A stretch of DNA of 64,000 nt from NCBI RefSeq assembly GCF_902459465.1, contig NC_047071.1, positions 10,870,385 to 10,934,384 on the forward strand, given 5' to 3'. Positions 1 to 12,800 of the stretch are shown piece after piece. Source of the stretch: Asterias rubens (taxonomy: Eukaryota; Echinodermata; Asteroidea; Forcipulatida; Asteriidae). The position numbers and the translations under genes were made by a program. Positions within the stretch are counted from its first letter, which is position 1. The number at the start of each line of letters is the position of its first letter. The notes under the pieces were generated by a model. That model was not told the origin of the DNA. It searched no databases and worked only from the letters and a program-made list of their open reading frames with translations.

Positions 1-95
1 CTCAGGAACGATTAGCGGATCAATGTAATGAACTGCAAGAACTTGGGAAGTCGGTGGCAGAACAAGTGGATATGCTGAGAGTGCAGTTAAGCTGA
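1..95 (+). CDS. 3' end of a coiled-coil protein gene (partial, left edge)
   Basis: From base 3 a frame reads 30 codons to a TGA at 93-95. The peptide (starts QERLADQCNELQELGK, ends MLRVQLS) is rich in Leu, Gln and Glu with heptad-like spacing, so it looks like the C-terminus of a coiled-coil protein. It is too short for ordinary ORF listing. Whether base 1 lies inside the exon or just after its acceptor cannot be told. An AATAAA-type signal (AATAAAAAGG) near 653 could end the transcript; if so, a rep-A repeat lies in its 3' UTR. No family assignment is possible from 30 residues. Confidence 0.6.
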   Translation, partial: QERLADQCNELQELGKSVAEQVDMLRVQLS

Positions 96-196
96 TGGTC
101 CTTCGAGGCCTCCATACTCGTCTAGCAGTCAGTAAAACTGATTTTCAACAAGTCAAGAGGATGGAATCCAGCTTACATGATATTTCAAGAGCAAAC

Positions 197-589
197 TTAA
201 AGACAGTGGACACTATTGGTAATTGTCAAGGACCAGTCTTCTCACTTGCTGTATCTCAACATATGCACGAAATAACAAACCTGTGAAAATTTGAGCTCAA
301 TCGGTCATCGAAGTTGCGAGATAATAATAAAAGAAAAAACAACCTTGTCACACGAAATTATGTGCTTTCTGATGCTTGATTTCGAGACCTCAAGTTCTAA
401 ATCTGAGGTCTCGAAATCAAATTCATGTAAAATTACTTCTTTCTCGAAAACTACTTCACTTCAGAGGGAGCCGTTTCTCACAATGTTTTATACATGTACT
501 ATCAACCTCTCCCCATTACAAGTTGCCAAGTGAGGTTTTATGCTAATAATTATTTTGAGTAATTACCAATAGTGTCCAATGCCTTGAAA
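197..589 (+). repeat. rep-A palindromic MITE-like repeat, copy 1
   Basis: Begins TTAAAGACAGTGGACACTAT and ends with the near-complement (ATAGTGTCCAATGCCTTGAA). A central inverted motif TTTCGAGACCTCA / TGAGGTCTCGAAA sits in the middle (about 386-418). Further copies of the same unit occur across the window. No ORF of its own. The two halves are not perfect complements, so this is an old palindromic element. Confidence 0.8.
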
Positions 590-1622
590 GACCTGCTTGA
601 CTGAAAAATATGTCCAGTCGTGAACTTTGTTGAATTTCATTTGAAATATTCCAATAAAAAGGAAATCGAGTCATATGGCTTTAAATAGATGTTGTTGGTT
701 AAAAAACACAATCATTACGAGTACCCTTATCCAGCAAGTCAGCAAGGCGTTGGACCATAATAGCTTGGACCCTAACTCTATGGTTAGCTCTATTGTTAGA
801 CCATTCATGGTTTGCTCCAATAATTTCATTGACAATCAGAATGTTCACTTTCACTAGACTGCAAGATTATTATTTACCAATCCATAGGCCGTGTCTGATT
901 TTGCGGCTATGACTTTGACTGGATTGCCCCCATCTTCATGTATTGATAGACGAGTATCCCTGGTAGCATCCTTAGCAACAGTTGTAGCAACAGTTGTAGC
1001 CAGAGTCACAAACTCCAATAAACAGCCATATTATTTCATTCGGGAAAAAAGAGAGATAATTTTGAACTGTACAGCTTGACGACTTGAGGAGAATTCAAAC
1101 TGATCTTTTAGAGCAAACAAGAAACACTTATGGAACTTGTCTTAAAACTGAATTTTAACCTACATGTATGTGGTTTATGGATGTAAATAGAAGAAGAATT
1201 TGTTAATCTAAAATTAATATTTATTAAATCCTTTCCTCTCTTGTTGAAAATAATGTTGTTCATTATCCATGTATATAAATAAAGCAGAACATACACATCA
1301 CTTTTGATTTTGATCATTAATTGTGTCGGAGTAAAAGGAAAAAAACATTCAACAGAAAGTTAAGTTCATAAATTTGCCGATTATTACCACACACTCAACC
1401 GTTGAATCCCCTAAAGGCATTCTTTGCTGTGTTGGAGAGGGAGAGGGATCTGTGACCTACTCCACCGAACATGCCGAATTTTTCAGGAAAAAAATATCAG
1501 AAATGTGTAAAAATAATTATTTTCGGGTAAGTTTGTGTTTTTTGAAAGGCGGGGTAAGGTAAAGAATGTTATTGTATTCATCAAGAAACGATTTCTTGGG
1601 ACTCTTCGTGAAGCATGGGCTT

Positions 1623-1634
1623 TATATATAAAAG
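1623..1634 (+). promoter_or_regulatory. TATA-like box, possible SLC12 promoter
   Basis: TATATATAAAAG is a good TATA match. About 325 bp downstream is a strong donor (CCTGTAAGTATG, GT at 1960-1961). A pyrimidine-rich acceptor (ending CAG at 3356-3358) lies 51 bases before the SLC12 start codon. Together they allow a 5' non-coding exon of about 1655-1959 spliced to 3359. This is inference; no transcript evidence is available. Confidence 0.25.
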
Positions 1635-2069
1635 TGGTAAAAGTAATAATGGCTTTTGACCATAGAGTTATATTTTATAAGAACTTGACGGATCAAAATC
1701 GTTGTCACTAACCAAGATAGAGGGCGCTATTCCCGGCGCCACTAGATTGTTAACGGGTATGATGCGTGCTATAGTACTTAGTAGTGTGCATCATGATCAT
1801 GCATGACCCATGACACATAATCACTCACCGGTGTCCGGTCGATCGACCATCGACAGATGAAGGAGGAAATTTACAGGAGCTAGTGAGAGCTACCATCATG
1901 ATTTCACTTGTTTACTGACCGGTAAATTGCTCAATATTGTCAACACAGTGAGGAAACCTGTAAGTATGTTGTGGTCGATAAGCTTGTCTTATGACACGTT
2001 TTTGCTCATTATTTTTTATGAATAAAGGCACAATTAATTGCAGACGGTTTGGAGTTCGGGTCACCCAAG

Positions 2070-2190
2070 TCAACTCGTACCCAAGTCAAATGAAATCGTA
2101 CCCAAGTCAACTCGTACCCAAGTCAGCTCGTACCCAAGTCAACTCGTACCCAAGTCAACTCGTACCCAAGTCAACTCATACCCAAATAAA
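2070..2190 (+). repeat. 16-bp tandem array (CCCAAGTCAACTCGTA)
   Basis: About seven consecutive units of CCCAAGTCAACTCGTA, one expanded by five bases and the last ones degenerate (CTCATA, then CCCAAATAA). The period is not a multiple of three, so the two overlapping short ORFs here come from the repeat and are not coding. Confidence 0.9.
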
Positions 2191-2469
2191 TGTTTACCCA
2201 ATTTGGGATTTTCAAATCATACTGATAAATATTGTGGTTTAATTAATTTATTTAATATGTAATTGTAAAAATTGTTGTAGTAAAATATTATTATTAATAA
2301 TTAGGCTAGTGTAATGATTTCGTTTTTTTTTTTTTTTTCATGTTGCAGGTAACAAACAGAATAAGCGAATTAAACGCAAACGGCCTTAAATGTTATTTTT
2401 TTTTTTTTTTTTTTACTTGGTTGGGAGCAGTTCACTAATATTAACTTCCCATACAATGTACGTTATACG

Positions 2470-2577
2470 GTATGAGTTGACTTTGGTACGAGTTGACTTT
2501 GGTACGAGTTGACTTGGGTACAATATTTTGGATACTAGTTGACTTGGGTACGAGTTGACTTGTGTACGAGTTGACCC
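2470..2577 (-). repeat. Inverted partner array of the 16-bp repeat
   Basis: Units of TACGAGTTGACTTGGG (reverse complement of the 2070-2190 unit) occur about six times, with two GACTTTGG variants and one interrupted by AATATTTTGGA. Together with the forward array this makes a large inverted repeat with a ~280-bp centre. Confidence 0.85.
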
Positions 2578-2758
2578 GTTTCAACGGTTTGATGATCGCC
2601 CGGCGCTCTGGTTGTTTTATCCCAGTAGTAGACCTACATGCAGTATAAATAGTTGTCACAGTATGCTGTATATATAGTACAGCTCAAGCTTTTGTGCCTA
2701 CCATGACCTTTGACTCATCATAGCTTTGACTCATAGGGGTAGTCTAGCGAACTTGCAA

Positions 2759-2994
2759 TGGGTGCATTCATTTAGCTTCCCTGGGTCATCCCCGGTCTGC
2801 CACAGTGCCCACTTCCAGGGGCTCACCACCCAGGTCAGCCCCCAGTGCCCTGCTTGGGGAGTGGGTCACTTGGGGGCTGGCCCCAGGTAAGCGACGTCAC
2901 TGCGAGAGCGATGAGTGGTCGTTCGTTTAGCTCTTGTCAGGGGCTCACCCGAGTGAGCACTGCGGGGTAGACCAAGGGAAGCTAAACGAACGCG
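2759..2994. repeat. rep-E inverted-repeat element, copy 1
   Basis: Left end GGTGCATTCATTTAGCTTCC and right end GGAAGCTAAACGAACGC are inverted versions of each other. The interior alternates CCAGGGGCTCACC and GGGTCACTTGGGGGCTGGCC blocks. A second copy is at 15899-16136. GC-rich, non-coding, MITE-like. Confidence 0.75.
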
Positions 2995-3409
2995 TGATGA
3001 GTTTCATCATAACCCTACCCCACCCCCCCCCCCCCGAAAAAAGCCATCCTCAATTATTATTATCAGAAGTTTCCTAAAAGTGATGACTCGTCAAACAATA
3101 GGCTATTGTAGCCATTGTAGCCAAGATGGGCGCAGCCCGGATGGGCAAGCCCACCCAGGACTAGCAAAATTCGCTGCCCAGCACAGATTTCCCCCAGATT
3201 GCACTTTGATGGCCCCACATCTGACATGTCTAAATCATAAATAATTTTGTTGCACCGCCCACCCTCGGTGAACCGAATTGGATTTAGAATCTACTAAAAC
3301 CGGGTCTGCACTGATTGTATCCATTCCTATAGCAACTTAATTTTTTTCTCTGAAACAGTGACAGGAAGTTACATTTTCGCAAGGCTACGTCACACGAACA
3401 TATACAAGG

Positions 3410-3826
3410 ATGAGTGACTCAGAGTCATGTGATGATGGGGCAGGGGTGGTTAGCAGTCCCCTTATGAGCCAAGAGAGAGAAGCTGTCAGTGCCTTGCCGA
3501 ACGCTGCTGAAGTAAACAACTCCAAGAACATGGATAAATCTCTCGTGGAGGACGGCCGGGGCCCTAGAAAGGGATCCATGAGGCAGTCCCCGACCAAGAA
3601 AAAACATGGACGCTTCCACGTCAATCTCATCAACGAGAAGGGTAGAGAATCGCTGAGTCCCGGCCGACAGGATAGTACGGACGAAACTTTGGATCATGTG
3701 ACGGCCGCTAACTCTTTTGGACACACCATCGAGGCGGTACCCCAGCTGGATCATTACAGAAATCGGTTTTCTTTGATGGCAACGGGGAAGACGCGTCCAA
3801 CGCTTTATGAGCTTCATGAACCAAAG
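3410..3826 (+). CDS. SLC12A2: SLC12 exon 1: cytoplasmic N-terminus
   Basis: Residues 1-139, donor GTAAAC at 3827. RFHV (68-71) fits the RFx[V/I] SPAK/OSR1 docking motif. [17 protein letters not shown] (102-118) matches the activating phosphothreonine block of NKCCs (TFGHNT-DAVP in vertebrates), but with Ser at the first phosphosite and one residue missing before the second. RPTLYELHE (129-137) matches the conserved segment that follows. Confidence 0.93.
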
Positions 3827-6800
3827 GTAAACATGTTTACAATTTAAACTTTAGAGCCCCTGCCCACCATAATACAACCTGACATGTACATACGTACAGG
3901 ACTCGAATTTGAAAAGAAAATCCACAATGACAGGACAAAGGGCTTGTTGAAAAATAATTTACAGGCCGAGGAATATTCTAACAAGACTTGAACAGCTTAA
4001 CATGCATACTGTTTTTATTTTAAAAGCACTATGCTCTTTGCAATCCCTGTATCATTGTTTCAGGTCTCCATGCTTCTTTATTAAAGGATTTGGGTACTTT
4101 TTCAAAATGTCCATGATTTTACATTAAACTTACAGGGTTTGAAGATAATGATAGTGGAAAGCTTCCCTTCAAATATTACTTACATGTACTGAGGTGCTGT
4201 AGTTTTTGAGAAATTAGTAAAACAGTTTCATGAAAATACGTAAGATGTATTATGCTTTAAAAAAAATTTGTTTCATGAGAGGAAAACTATTTTCATGATA
4301 TCGTTTTACTCATTTCCCCAAAACTACAGCACCTCAGCACGTAATATTTTCAGGGAAGCTTTCTACTGTCATTATCATCAAACTGTGTCAGTTTAGTGTA
4401 AAACTGTGGACATTGTGTTTTTTCTCCTACAAAAAGTATACACCCTGTAAAAGGGCAAGGTCACTAAGGCATTTTCTCCTTGGTAAACATGGTAAAGGGA
4501 ACCAGGTACATGTACAATAGATGAGGAAATTGCATTGTTCATCAGCATTTCAAGGGCACTGCTTGCCAATGACAAGGGGGCATTGAGGCAGTCGCCTTCA
4601 TTACCTCCATGAAGTATCAGGGTCTGTTGTTTGCTGGCGGACAGTCAAAATTACAAATGTAGCTCCCAGAATGTAATGGAAGTTGACTTTTCCCACAAGG
4701 TCAGCCTACTTGTATAACACCAAGGAGCTCTAGAATTTATTGTTAGTCTGCTTTTCCTGATGAAATTTGCATCATTGAGTTCAAGAAAATGCAGACTGAT
4801 TAATTTTTTTGTCTGGTCTCGTAATCAAATTAAACAGAACTGTCACCTTCGGATATTCATGAAGGCCTACTACGTAATGTGATGATGATGCAATTGCGAG
4901 GAATTTTTTGTGAAATTTGAGTGTGTACAATGATGGCTAACTTGTCTGAATCCATCAATGCGTATTGTCGGGGAAAACAAACCAAAATTGCTTTAATTTG
5001 CCATGAATCGCCTTTCACTTTACAGCGAAATTGGCAAAATTCTTACATACTTAGTTTTATTTGTATTTTTTTTTGTACACAATAATTGTACAATAACCGA
5101 TTTAGTTCAAATCAGTTGTTTAAGTTTAATATGGGGCCGGTTTAAATAAGAGCCGAGACTGTATTGTACATTGTAAAATGTCTAAGCATGGCAATATATT
5201 GAAAGTTCATATAAAGATGAATCTGAACCACACTGAGTCAGTATTTTTTGTAAGTTTTACAATGGTTTTTATAATTCGTTTTGATGCATGCCCTTTACAG
5301 ACCAAGGCGGCCCAGTCTGCAGATACACCCATGGACTCGATTAATATGGATGAAGGAGAAATGGCTGCAACAGGAGCCAGTGATGCTCTTAAATTCGGAT
5401 GGATCAAAGGAGTTCTGGTAAGAATTAGCTGAGCATAATAATTGAACTCAAATTCAGAATGTACAATGTAAAGTTGTGTTGTAATGGTTTTCTTTTCCCT
5501 GGGGCCAATTTCATAGAGCTGCTTAAGCAAAAAAATTGCTTAAGCATGAAAATAGCTGTTACTGGCAAAAATGTCATGCCATGGTGTACATTGCTTGTGA
5601 CTGGTATTTAGCTGTTGTTTACTTGGCATAACAATTGAGTGGAGTCTTGGCCGGTAATCTGATTTTACTGAGCAACGATTTTTTTGCTTAAGCAAAAATT
5701 TGTGCTTAAGCAGCTCTATGAAATTGGGCCCTGGTCTTGACTCCTGTGCCCCTTCAAATTGTGTCCCTTTAAAGGGTGTACGGCTGTATGTACTTTTTGT
5801 AGGACAAAAACACAATGTTCACAGATTTACACCAAACTTACACAGTTTGAAGATAATGATAGTAGAAAGCTTCCCTGAAAATACTACGTGCTGAGGTGCT
5901 GTAGTTTTTGTGTAATGCGTAAAAAAATGTAATGAAAATAATTTATGTCTCATGAAACAAAATTATTTTTAAGCATTTACAAACGTATTTTCATTACATT
6001 GTTTTACTCATTTGTCAAAAACTACAGCACCTCAGTTAGTAATATTTGAAAGGAAGCTTTCCACTACATGTATCATTATCTTCAAACCCGTAAGTTTAAT
6101 GTAAATCTATGGACATTTTGAAAAAGTACCCAAATCCTTTAAGTTTAAGCTGTGCTCAACTCTATTGTATGATGTTGTTTGTTTCTATTTATTTCTTAAA
6201 GGGAATGTACCTTTGGTGTCTTTTTATCCTAAAATATAATGCAACTAACTTTTGGAAATTTCAATCCAAAAGGTGGCTGGGATTTTGAAATAAGAACTGT
6301 GGCAAATCTGGTGCCTTATAACTTCAGCGCAGGAAGAACATTACCTAATTGGATGCACTACGGATCAAACGTTTTGTACAGTTACTACACATTGTATTTC
6401 TCAGATTTAAATTTTTCTGGTAATCCCTCTCTCTAAAACCACATTCCTTTGAAGGGAATCAATTCTCAAAATGCTCCCGTATCAACAGCTGAAGTGCTTC
6501 TTGCCAAAAAGTTTTTAAAGACACTGGAAACTATTGGTAGATCAAAGACTAGTCTTCTCACTTGGTGTATCTCAACATACATGCATGTATGCAGGAAATA
6601 ACAAACCTGTGAAAATTTGAGCTCAATTGGTTGTCGAAGTTGCGCGAGATAATAATGAAAGGAAAAACATCCTTGTCACACAAAGTTGTGTGTGTTTAGA
6701 TGGTTGATTTCGAAACCTCAAATTCTAAATCTGAGGTCTCGAAATCAAATTCGTGGAAAATTGCTTTTTCTCGAGAAATATGGCACTTCAGAGAGAGCCA

Positions 6801-9800
6801 TTTGTTTATACCATCAACCTTTCCCCATTAATCGTCACCAAGTAAGGTTTTATGCTTATAATTATTTTGAGTAATTACCAATAGTGTCCACTGCCTTTAA
6901 GGTCATTGACTTATGGAGTAAAGCCTGTTTCATGCTTCCTGCGATTGTGAAAGGGAAGGGAACGATGACGTCACAAATTTGCACTGAATAAATCGCAGTG
7001 CAGTTGAGCTCAACTCTTGTGAATTACTCACAGCGCGAAAACAGAGTTGTGATGTCATTATTTGGATCTTATCCGCATTCCTAGGAAGTGTGATCCGGGC
7101 TCCATTAGGCCTAACGAAAGTATCCCTCCCATGATTGTTTTAATTGAAGTGACATACTACGTATGTAGTCTACAAAAAATACCTGCCACGACTAAGAAAC
7201 TATAAATAACCCCCTGAAGTTCAAAGCCCAGACTGAAGTAAAAAATGATTCAAACACGTAAACGACACACGTGGTGTAAAATACAAATATGTAGGTGTAC
7301 TGTGATTCATCCACCACATCCATCCAGTGTGTGCTACATGTATTTTTGTAACTCTGGCTTTACATAGCTGTGTGGAGGATGGCGATTAATCACAAATATT
7401 AAAAATAAATTTATTTAAAAAATGGTACCGTATGTAATAACAAACTATAAAAAAAAACAATAATCAGATAATAGCAACTTTTCACTTGTTTGCATTTTTT
7501 TTTTTTTTTTTTTTTTTCTTTCTTTTCTTTTGGAGGGGAGGGGTTGGGGTGGTATAATTTACAAAAGTGAGTTTAACCAACATTTTATCATGCGTTGACA
7601 AAAACAGATTGGCCCTAGAATTACACTACTGTACACATTGAGGAAATTCACAGTTTGTTATTTGAAACTTGTGCAAAATACGTTAGTGGTTTAGAGAGGC
7701 ATGTTTTATTTCCAAGAAAAAAAGAAGTATATCAAGCAATAAACCATTTCAGGGCACAGGTAAAAACACAATCATGACAATATCGTCTGTAAAGCAATAC
7801 CTTCACCTCGAACATAACATGTCTATAAAGCCAAATACTTCATTTCACTGCCCAGATTGCAGACCGTGGATCAGTTCCATGACCTTTGGAATCCTAGCTT
7901 GCTCCCCTCTCTTTTAAAGGTATTTTTTTCTGTGACCAGGTGCTGACCAGTGTGTATGCCAACAAAGTCTCCCTAATATATGTACATGTATGCCTGTGTG
8001 AAACCTTATAACTTGTAAACATTCTTTCTCTAGTATTACATTTACTGTAGTGTAGGGTACAACATATAACTTGTACAACATACAAATGTCAGCTAAGAAT
8101 GTCTAGGTTGCAGTAACCATGGTTACACCATAATTAATTTATGTCGTTGTTCTTGAGAACTGTCTTGCTTTTCATTTTAACATACTGTATATATGCATGA
8201 TGTGTAGCAGATTTCAGAATTTAGGAGACGTACACATGTAGGGCCCTACACTGTACAAACATTGACAAACAGTTCTGAAGAAAAAAATTTTTTCCTGGTT
8301 TTGTTAAAGTACATTGCTAGGGACAACTGTACATCTTTGGCTGAGTGAATCAGTGCAAGGGGACTTCTCATTATTAAACTCACTGCCTTGGAGATTGAAG
8401 AGAGATAATAATTTGTTTCAACGTTTTGACTACCCTAATGAGCCTGTCATAAGAATACAGGAAGTCTTTGAAGTTAATGAGAAGTCCCCTTCATCCACTC
8501 AGCAAAAGTACATTACAGAAGTCCCAGCGGATTTCCTACATGTTACATCTCCCTAAGTAGTGTACAAGTAACATACAGTTGTACATGTACGTACTTAATC
8601 TAACGTTTTAAAAACTAACATGACTAAGTACATGTAGTTGTCCTATTAAAAGTCTGCTCCACTGCAATAATAGCAAGACAAGTTCTTAAGAAGAATCTAC
8701 CTAAAAGTGGATGGTGTAACCCAAAACTGATTATATATTCATATACCCCCGACAGTTTCTCTACTCCTATTGGTGGAGAGCGCGTCACGTGGGGGTGTTT
8801 GAATGGTTGACAATGACCAGTGTTTACAACTGGGTGGTTTCCGCGTGTCAGGCGTGCAAGATTATCACGCTGAACGCAATTCATAGCTATTAGTAACAGC
8901 GCGTAATCTACTTCTAAGCGCGCGCGTAGTCTTTTTCTAAGCGCGCGTGTACACACAACCTATGCCCAACAGACTCTTCACAAAGTTATTGGAAAAAAAA
9001 ATTAAAACCTCAAATTTTCAACTGTCAAAGTAATGTTTTCAACTGTAATTGTATTTTGTTAACGTTTTTTTAACAATAGGGCATTTATGAATGGGAATAA
9101 AAGAGTAGTGACTCGTTCTTAAACGTCCGTTTAAAACCTTGCAGGGTCTTTGCTGTGCGCTAAAGGCCCTCGTCTTCAGCTCGGGCCTTTATCACATGGC
9201 AATTCGACCCTGCCGGCTTTAAACAGCAGTGTAAGAACTCATCGCTACCCTTTTATTCCCCTATTTATACCTCAACTCGTTAAATGTTAAGATACATCGG
9301 ATTGTACATTGTACATCCAAACTTTTCAGGTTCCTTTTTCTAAAGGTTACAAAGATTATTTGACATTTTTGTACATGTTTGTCAAGAAATAAGTTATTGA
9401 TTATAACTCCTTCTTTCTTCAGGTAAGATGTCTCCTGAACATCTGGGGTGTGATGTTGTTCCTTCGAATGTCATGGATCGTTGGGCAAGCTGGAATAGGT
9501 AATGTACACTCCCTGTCAACTTCCACCGTCCCTCCCCCCCCCCCCCCCCTGAGTTCAGGATCTCCTTGAGTATTAAAATGTTCTTTTGTTTTCTTGAAAA
9601 ATATAGCAGTCGCCAATAGAACCCTACATTGTGTAGATCCTTTTGTCGAAACCTGAAAAACTGTATTTTTGGTGGTGCACAGAGTCTGTAAATCTCTGGA
9701 ATGATAATGTCTAGGAGGTTCCAGGTGCCAAAAAGGGAGAACCCAGCCCCCCCCCCCCACACACACACACGCAAGTGTGTAAACACCTGCAATCGGGGAC

Positions 9801-12800
9801 CCTCCTTTGTTCAACTTTTTGTGATAGCAACCAGGGACCAGAATGATTTCCTTTGTGATAGCAACCGTGGACCTATTGTCCCTTTTGTTAAAGGTCCCCG
9901 GTTTGAATGTGGATACCTACCCACACACACACACACACACACTGCTAAAAATGGTATTCTTGAAATATTCGAGGGACTGACACAAGAAATATATTCTCAA
10001 AATAAGATGTTTTTCTTGTTTCAAGAATACCGTTTTTAACAGTGCATGCGTTTTGTTCTTAAAAGGTTGTCACATTCATCAATCCTCAAACTGCATAAAA
10101 ACCTAATTAAAAAACTTTTATAGTCAGAAAAATTAAATGAGATGATAAGTAAAGCCTGGTTCATACTTTCTGTGAAAGCTTTGTGCAAAGCACATTTTCT
10201 TGCATCACAATTGGAAGGGGAACACGTAGTGATTGTTATGTCACCAAAATTATTATAAACTGGGCTTTATTCTGGAGATGTTCATATTGTAATTATTAAA
10301 TAGATGTTAAAAATGCATCGGGGATAAAGAATTGATTTACCTATACACCGATGTGTGTTATCACTGTATACTTTCCCGAGTCCTGTGAACAAAATATCAC
10401 AGGCATTACTCGGGTGCAATTCTAGAGCAATGTCATACATGTACCAATTGTCTACTGAGATTGCCCATAGCTAGAGGCAGTTCGAATCCTATGTTTTGGC
10501 AGATAGGTACCACAAGGATTTGTGTTAAATTTGCATCAAGGATAAAGAATAAATCAAAAATAATATTGTAATAATTTTGTTTTCCCCTTCTTCAGGATTC
10601 TCCATTCTCATTGTTTTGATGGCAACAGTAGTGACTGTACTCACAACCCTGTCCATGTCAGCCATCTGCACCAATGGAGAGGTCAAAGGAGGTAGGTAGC
10701 CATAGCAAACGAGGTCACTGCACATGCTCAGTTGGCAGCCCTTGTCACTGTTAAGGTCACGTGTAAGATGTCTGAGTTATGTGAATTATTTGTGGATTGA
10801 CTCACATATCCTGTTTACTGTTGTTATCAATATTTAAGATAAGTGGAAAGAGGTTGCTCTCCTGCATCTAGACTGTTACATGTAGCACTTTCAGGCTAAT
10901 AAGTTGTAGTCTTTGCCCAAGACATCAGTGATCGAAGTAGAAAGATGGAATGGTTGCGCTCCCTTGGTAGCACTTTTAGACTGATAAGTGGTAGTCTTGG
11001 ACCAAGACGTGAGTGATCGAAGTTGAAAGATAGAATGGGTTGCTCTCCTGCTATCACTTTCAGGCTGATAAGTTTTAGTCTTGGCCCAAGACGTCAGTGA
11101 TCGAAGTAGAAAGATGGAATGGTTGCACTCTCCTGGTAGCACTTTTAGGCTGATAAGTTGTAGTCTTGGCCCAAGACGTCAGTGATCAAAGTGGAAAGAT
11201 GGAATGGTTGCTCTCCTCCATCTAGACTGTATATCAGGCATGAGAATCTTCCGGTTTAAACCAGAATTCCGGTCTTTTCCTTTCAAAATTGTAGTCTCCG
11301 AGTTCGATGTGAATTTGCTATAAAATTCGTGGGGTAGGTTTTTGGGGGTATACATTTGGATTTCTCTAATCCCTCTTCTCTAGTCAGACAATGTCAGTTT
11401 ACCTTTGTAATTGTTATTATCGCGGATCCACACGTACGGCGTTCATGAAAAAACGGCACCTAAAAACTAAACAATAAATTGCCGTCCAGCAACTGGCCCA
11501 GTTTACGGCTTGTGGTCTTCCTGGCATCGCGCATGCATGCAGCAGCAGCGACAGATGTATAAACTTGCCTCATTCCTTGCTTCGTTTATAGTGGTACGGT
11601 TCAATAATGTTTGCGTGTAATGCGCTTGCTGCTGCAGCAAAGATAACACGTGTGGAGACTTTTGAAAGTCTACTGAAAAAACAATGCACGTGTTTGCACC
11701 ATGTGTACTGTGTACTGTGTACTGTGTACTGTGTACGTGCAGGTTTGTACACGAACCAATGAGTGGCGCGGCACGAATCTGAGATCGCCGGCAGGCCATG
11801 GAAAACTGGTACCTGTTATTGCCTCACAACCAGCGAAAGATATATTGGGAACCAGCGAACACACTGTACGTCCGGACGACGTGCTTTCTTCATTGGTTCT
11901 ATTTCTATGTTGGGGTCTAATCTCAACCTCGTTCCAGTTATACCCTATGCTGAATAACAACCTCTTTCTCAAAAACACATTGCTCTCGCCAGATATATAG
12001 GCCTATATATATTTTAAAATGTGCGTCGCTGACGGATCGTTAAATTCACAAACATTTAATTGCAAAAGAATTTCTTTTACACAACCGAATTTCAAATCAA
12101 GAACCTATAAAAATGGTTGTTGGTGAGAAAAAAAAAGCATTTTCAAGGGCAGAAATAAGGGATAAGATCGTCAGAAAAATTAAAATATTATTACTATTAT
12201 TTTTTTTTTTTTCTTTCTTTTTCCGGAATTGTTACAAAATCGCAGGCGAACCCAAAATTGTTTGAATTGTTTGAGCTTTACATTCCTTATTTTCCCTTAA
12301 ACCTATTTAAAAAAAAACAAATGGAAAAATCACACAAAAGTAGCTCACTTCTACCTGGAAAAATAGGTGTCAGAAATGCATCAGAGACCACCACAGAGCT
12401 TCTAAAATACCCAGAGCTCCCAGGGCCCTTAAGCGGGCCCTGGACCCCGGCCGTAGGGGACTTCGCGCTGCGCGCTTCGCACACAAAAATGATGGAATAT
12501 TGACATTTCCGATCAACTAAATTTTTTTCCTGTTTTTTTATCATCACCCATTCTCATGCCTGGTATATGTAGCCCTTTTAGGCTGATAAGTTGTAGTCTT
12601 GGCCCAAGACGTCAGTGATCAAAGTGGAAAGATGGAATGGTTGCTCTCCTCCATCTAGACTGTATATGTAGCACTTTTAGGCTGATAAGTTGTACTCTTT
12701 GCCCAAGACGTCAGTGATCGAAGTAGAAAGATGGAATGGTTGATCTCCTGCTTGCAGTTTCAGGCTGTAGTCTTTGCTCAAGATGTCAGTGATCGAATAG

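Larger units (their letters stand above)
96..3409. other. Intergenic region upstream of the SLC12 gene
   Basis: No convincing coding sequence. It holds one rep-A palindromic repeat (197-589), a TATA-like site (1623-1634) with a possible 5' non-coding exon, a 16-bp tandem array (2070-2190) with an inverted partner (2470-2577), poly-T tracts near 2324 and 2398, and a rep-E repeat (2759-2994). The remainder is AT-rich single-copy-looking DNA in which I see nothing definite. Confidence 0.6.
6901..9422. other. Remainder of SLC12 intron 2
   Basis: Non-coding. Poly-T/CT tract at 7494-7532, an inverted pair built on AAGGGGACTTCTCATTA / TAATGAGAAGTCCCCTT (8333-8505), a CACGTG-containing repeat (8744-8800), and a palindromic unit at 9077-9276. 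Nothing else recognised. Confidence 0.5.

Noticed and set aside
3425..3817. 130-codon minus-strand frame opposite SLC12 exon 1
   Set aside because: Shadow of the exon; no splice or family support, and the plus-strand protein is clearly conserved.
9394..9814. Two ~130-codon minus-strand frames
   Set aside because: They lie antisense to SLC12 exon 3 and poly-C/AC tracts; the Gly-rich runs come from poly-C.
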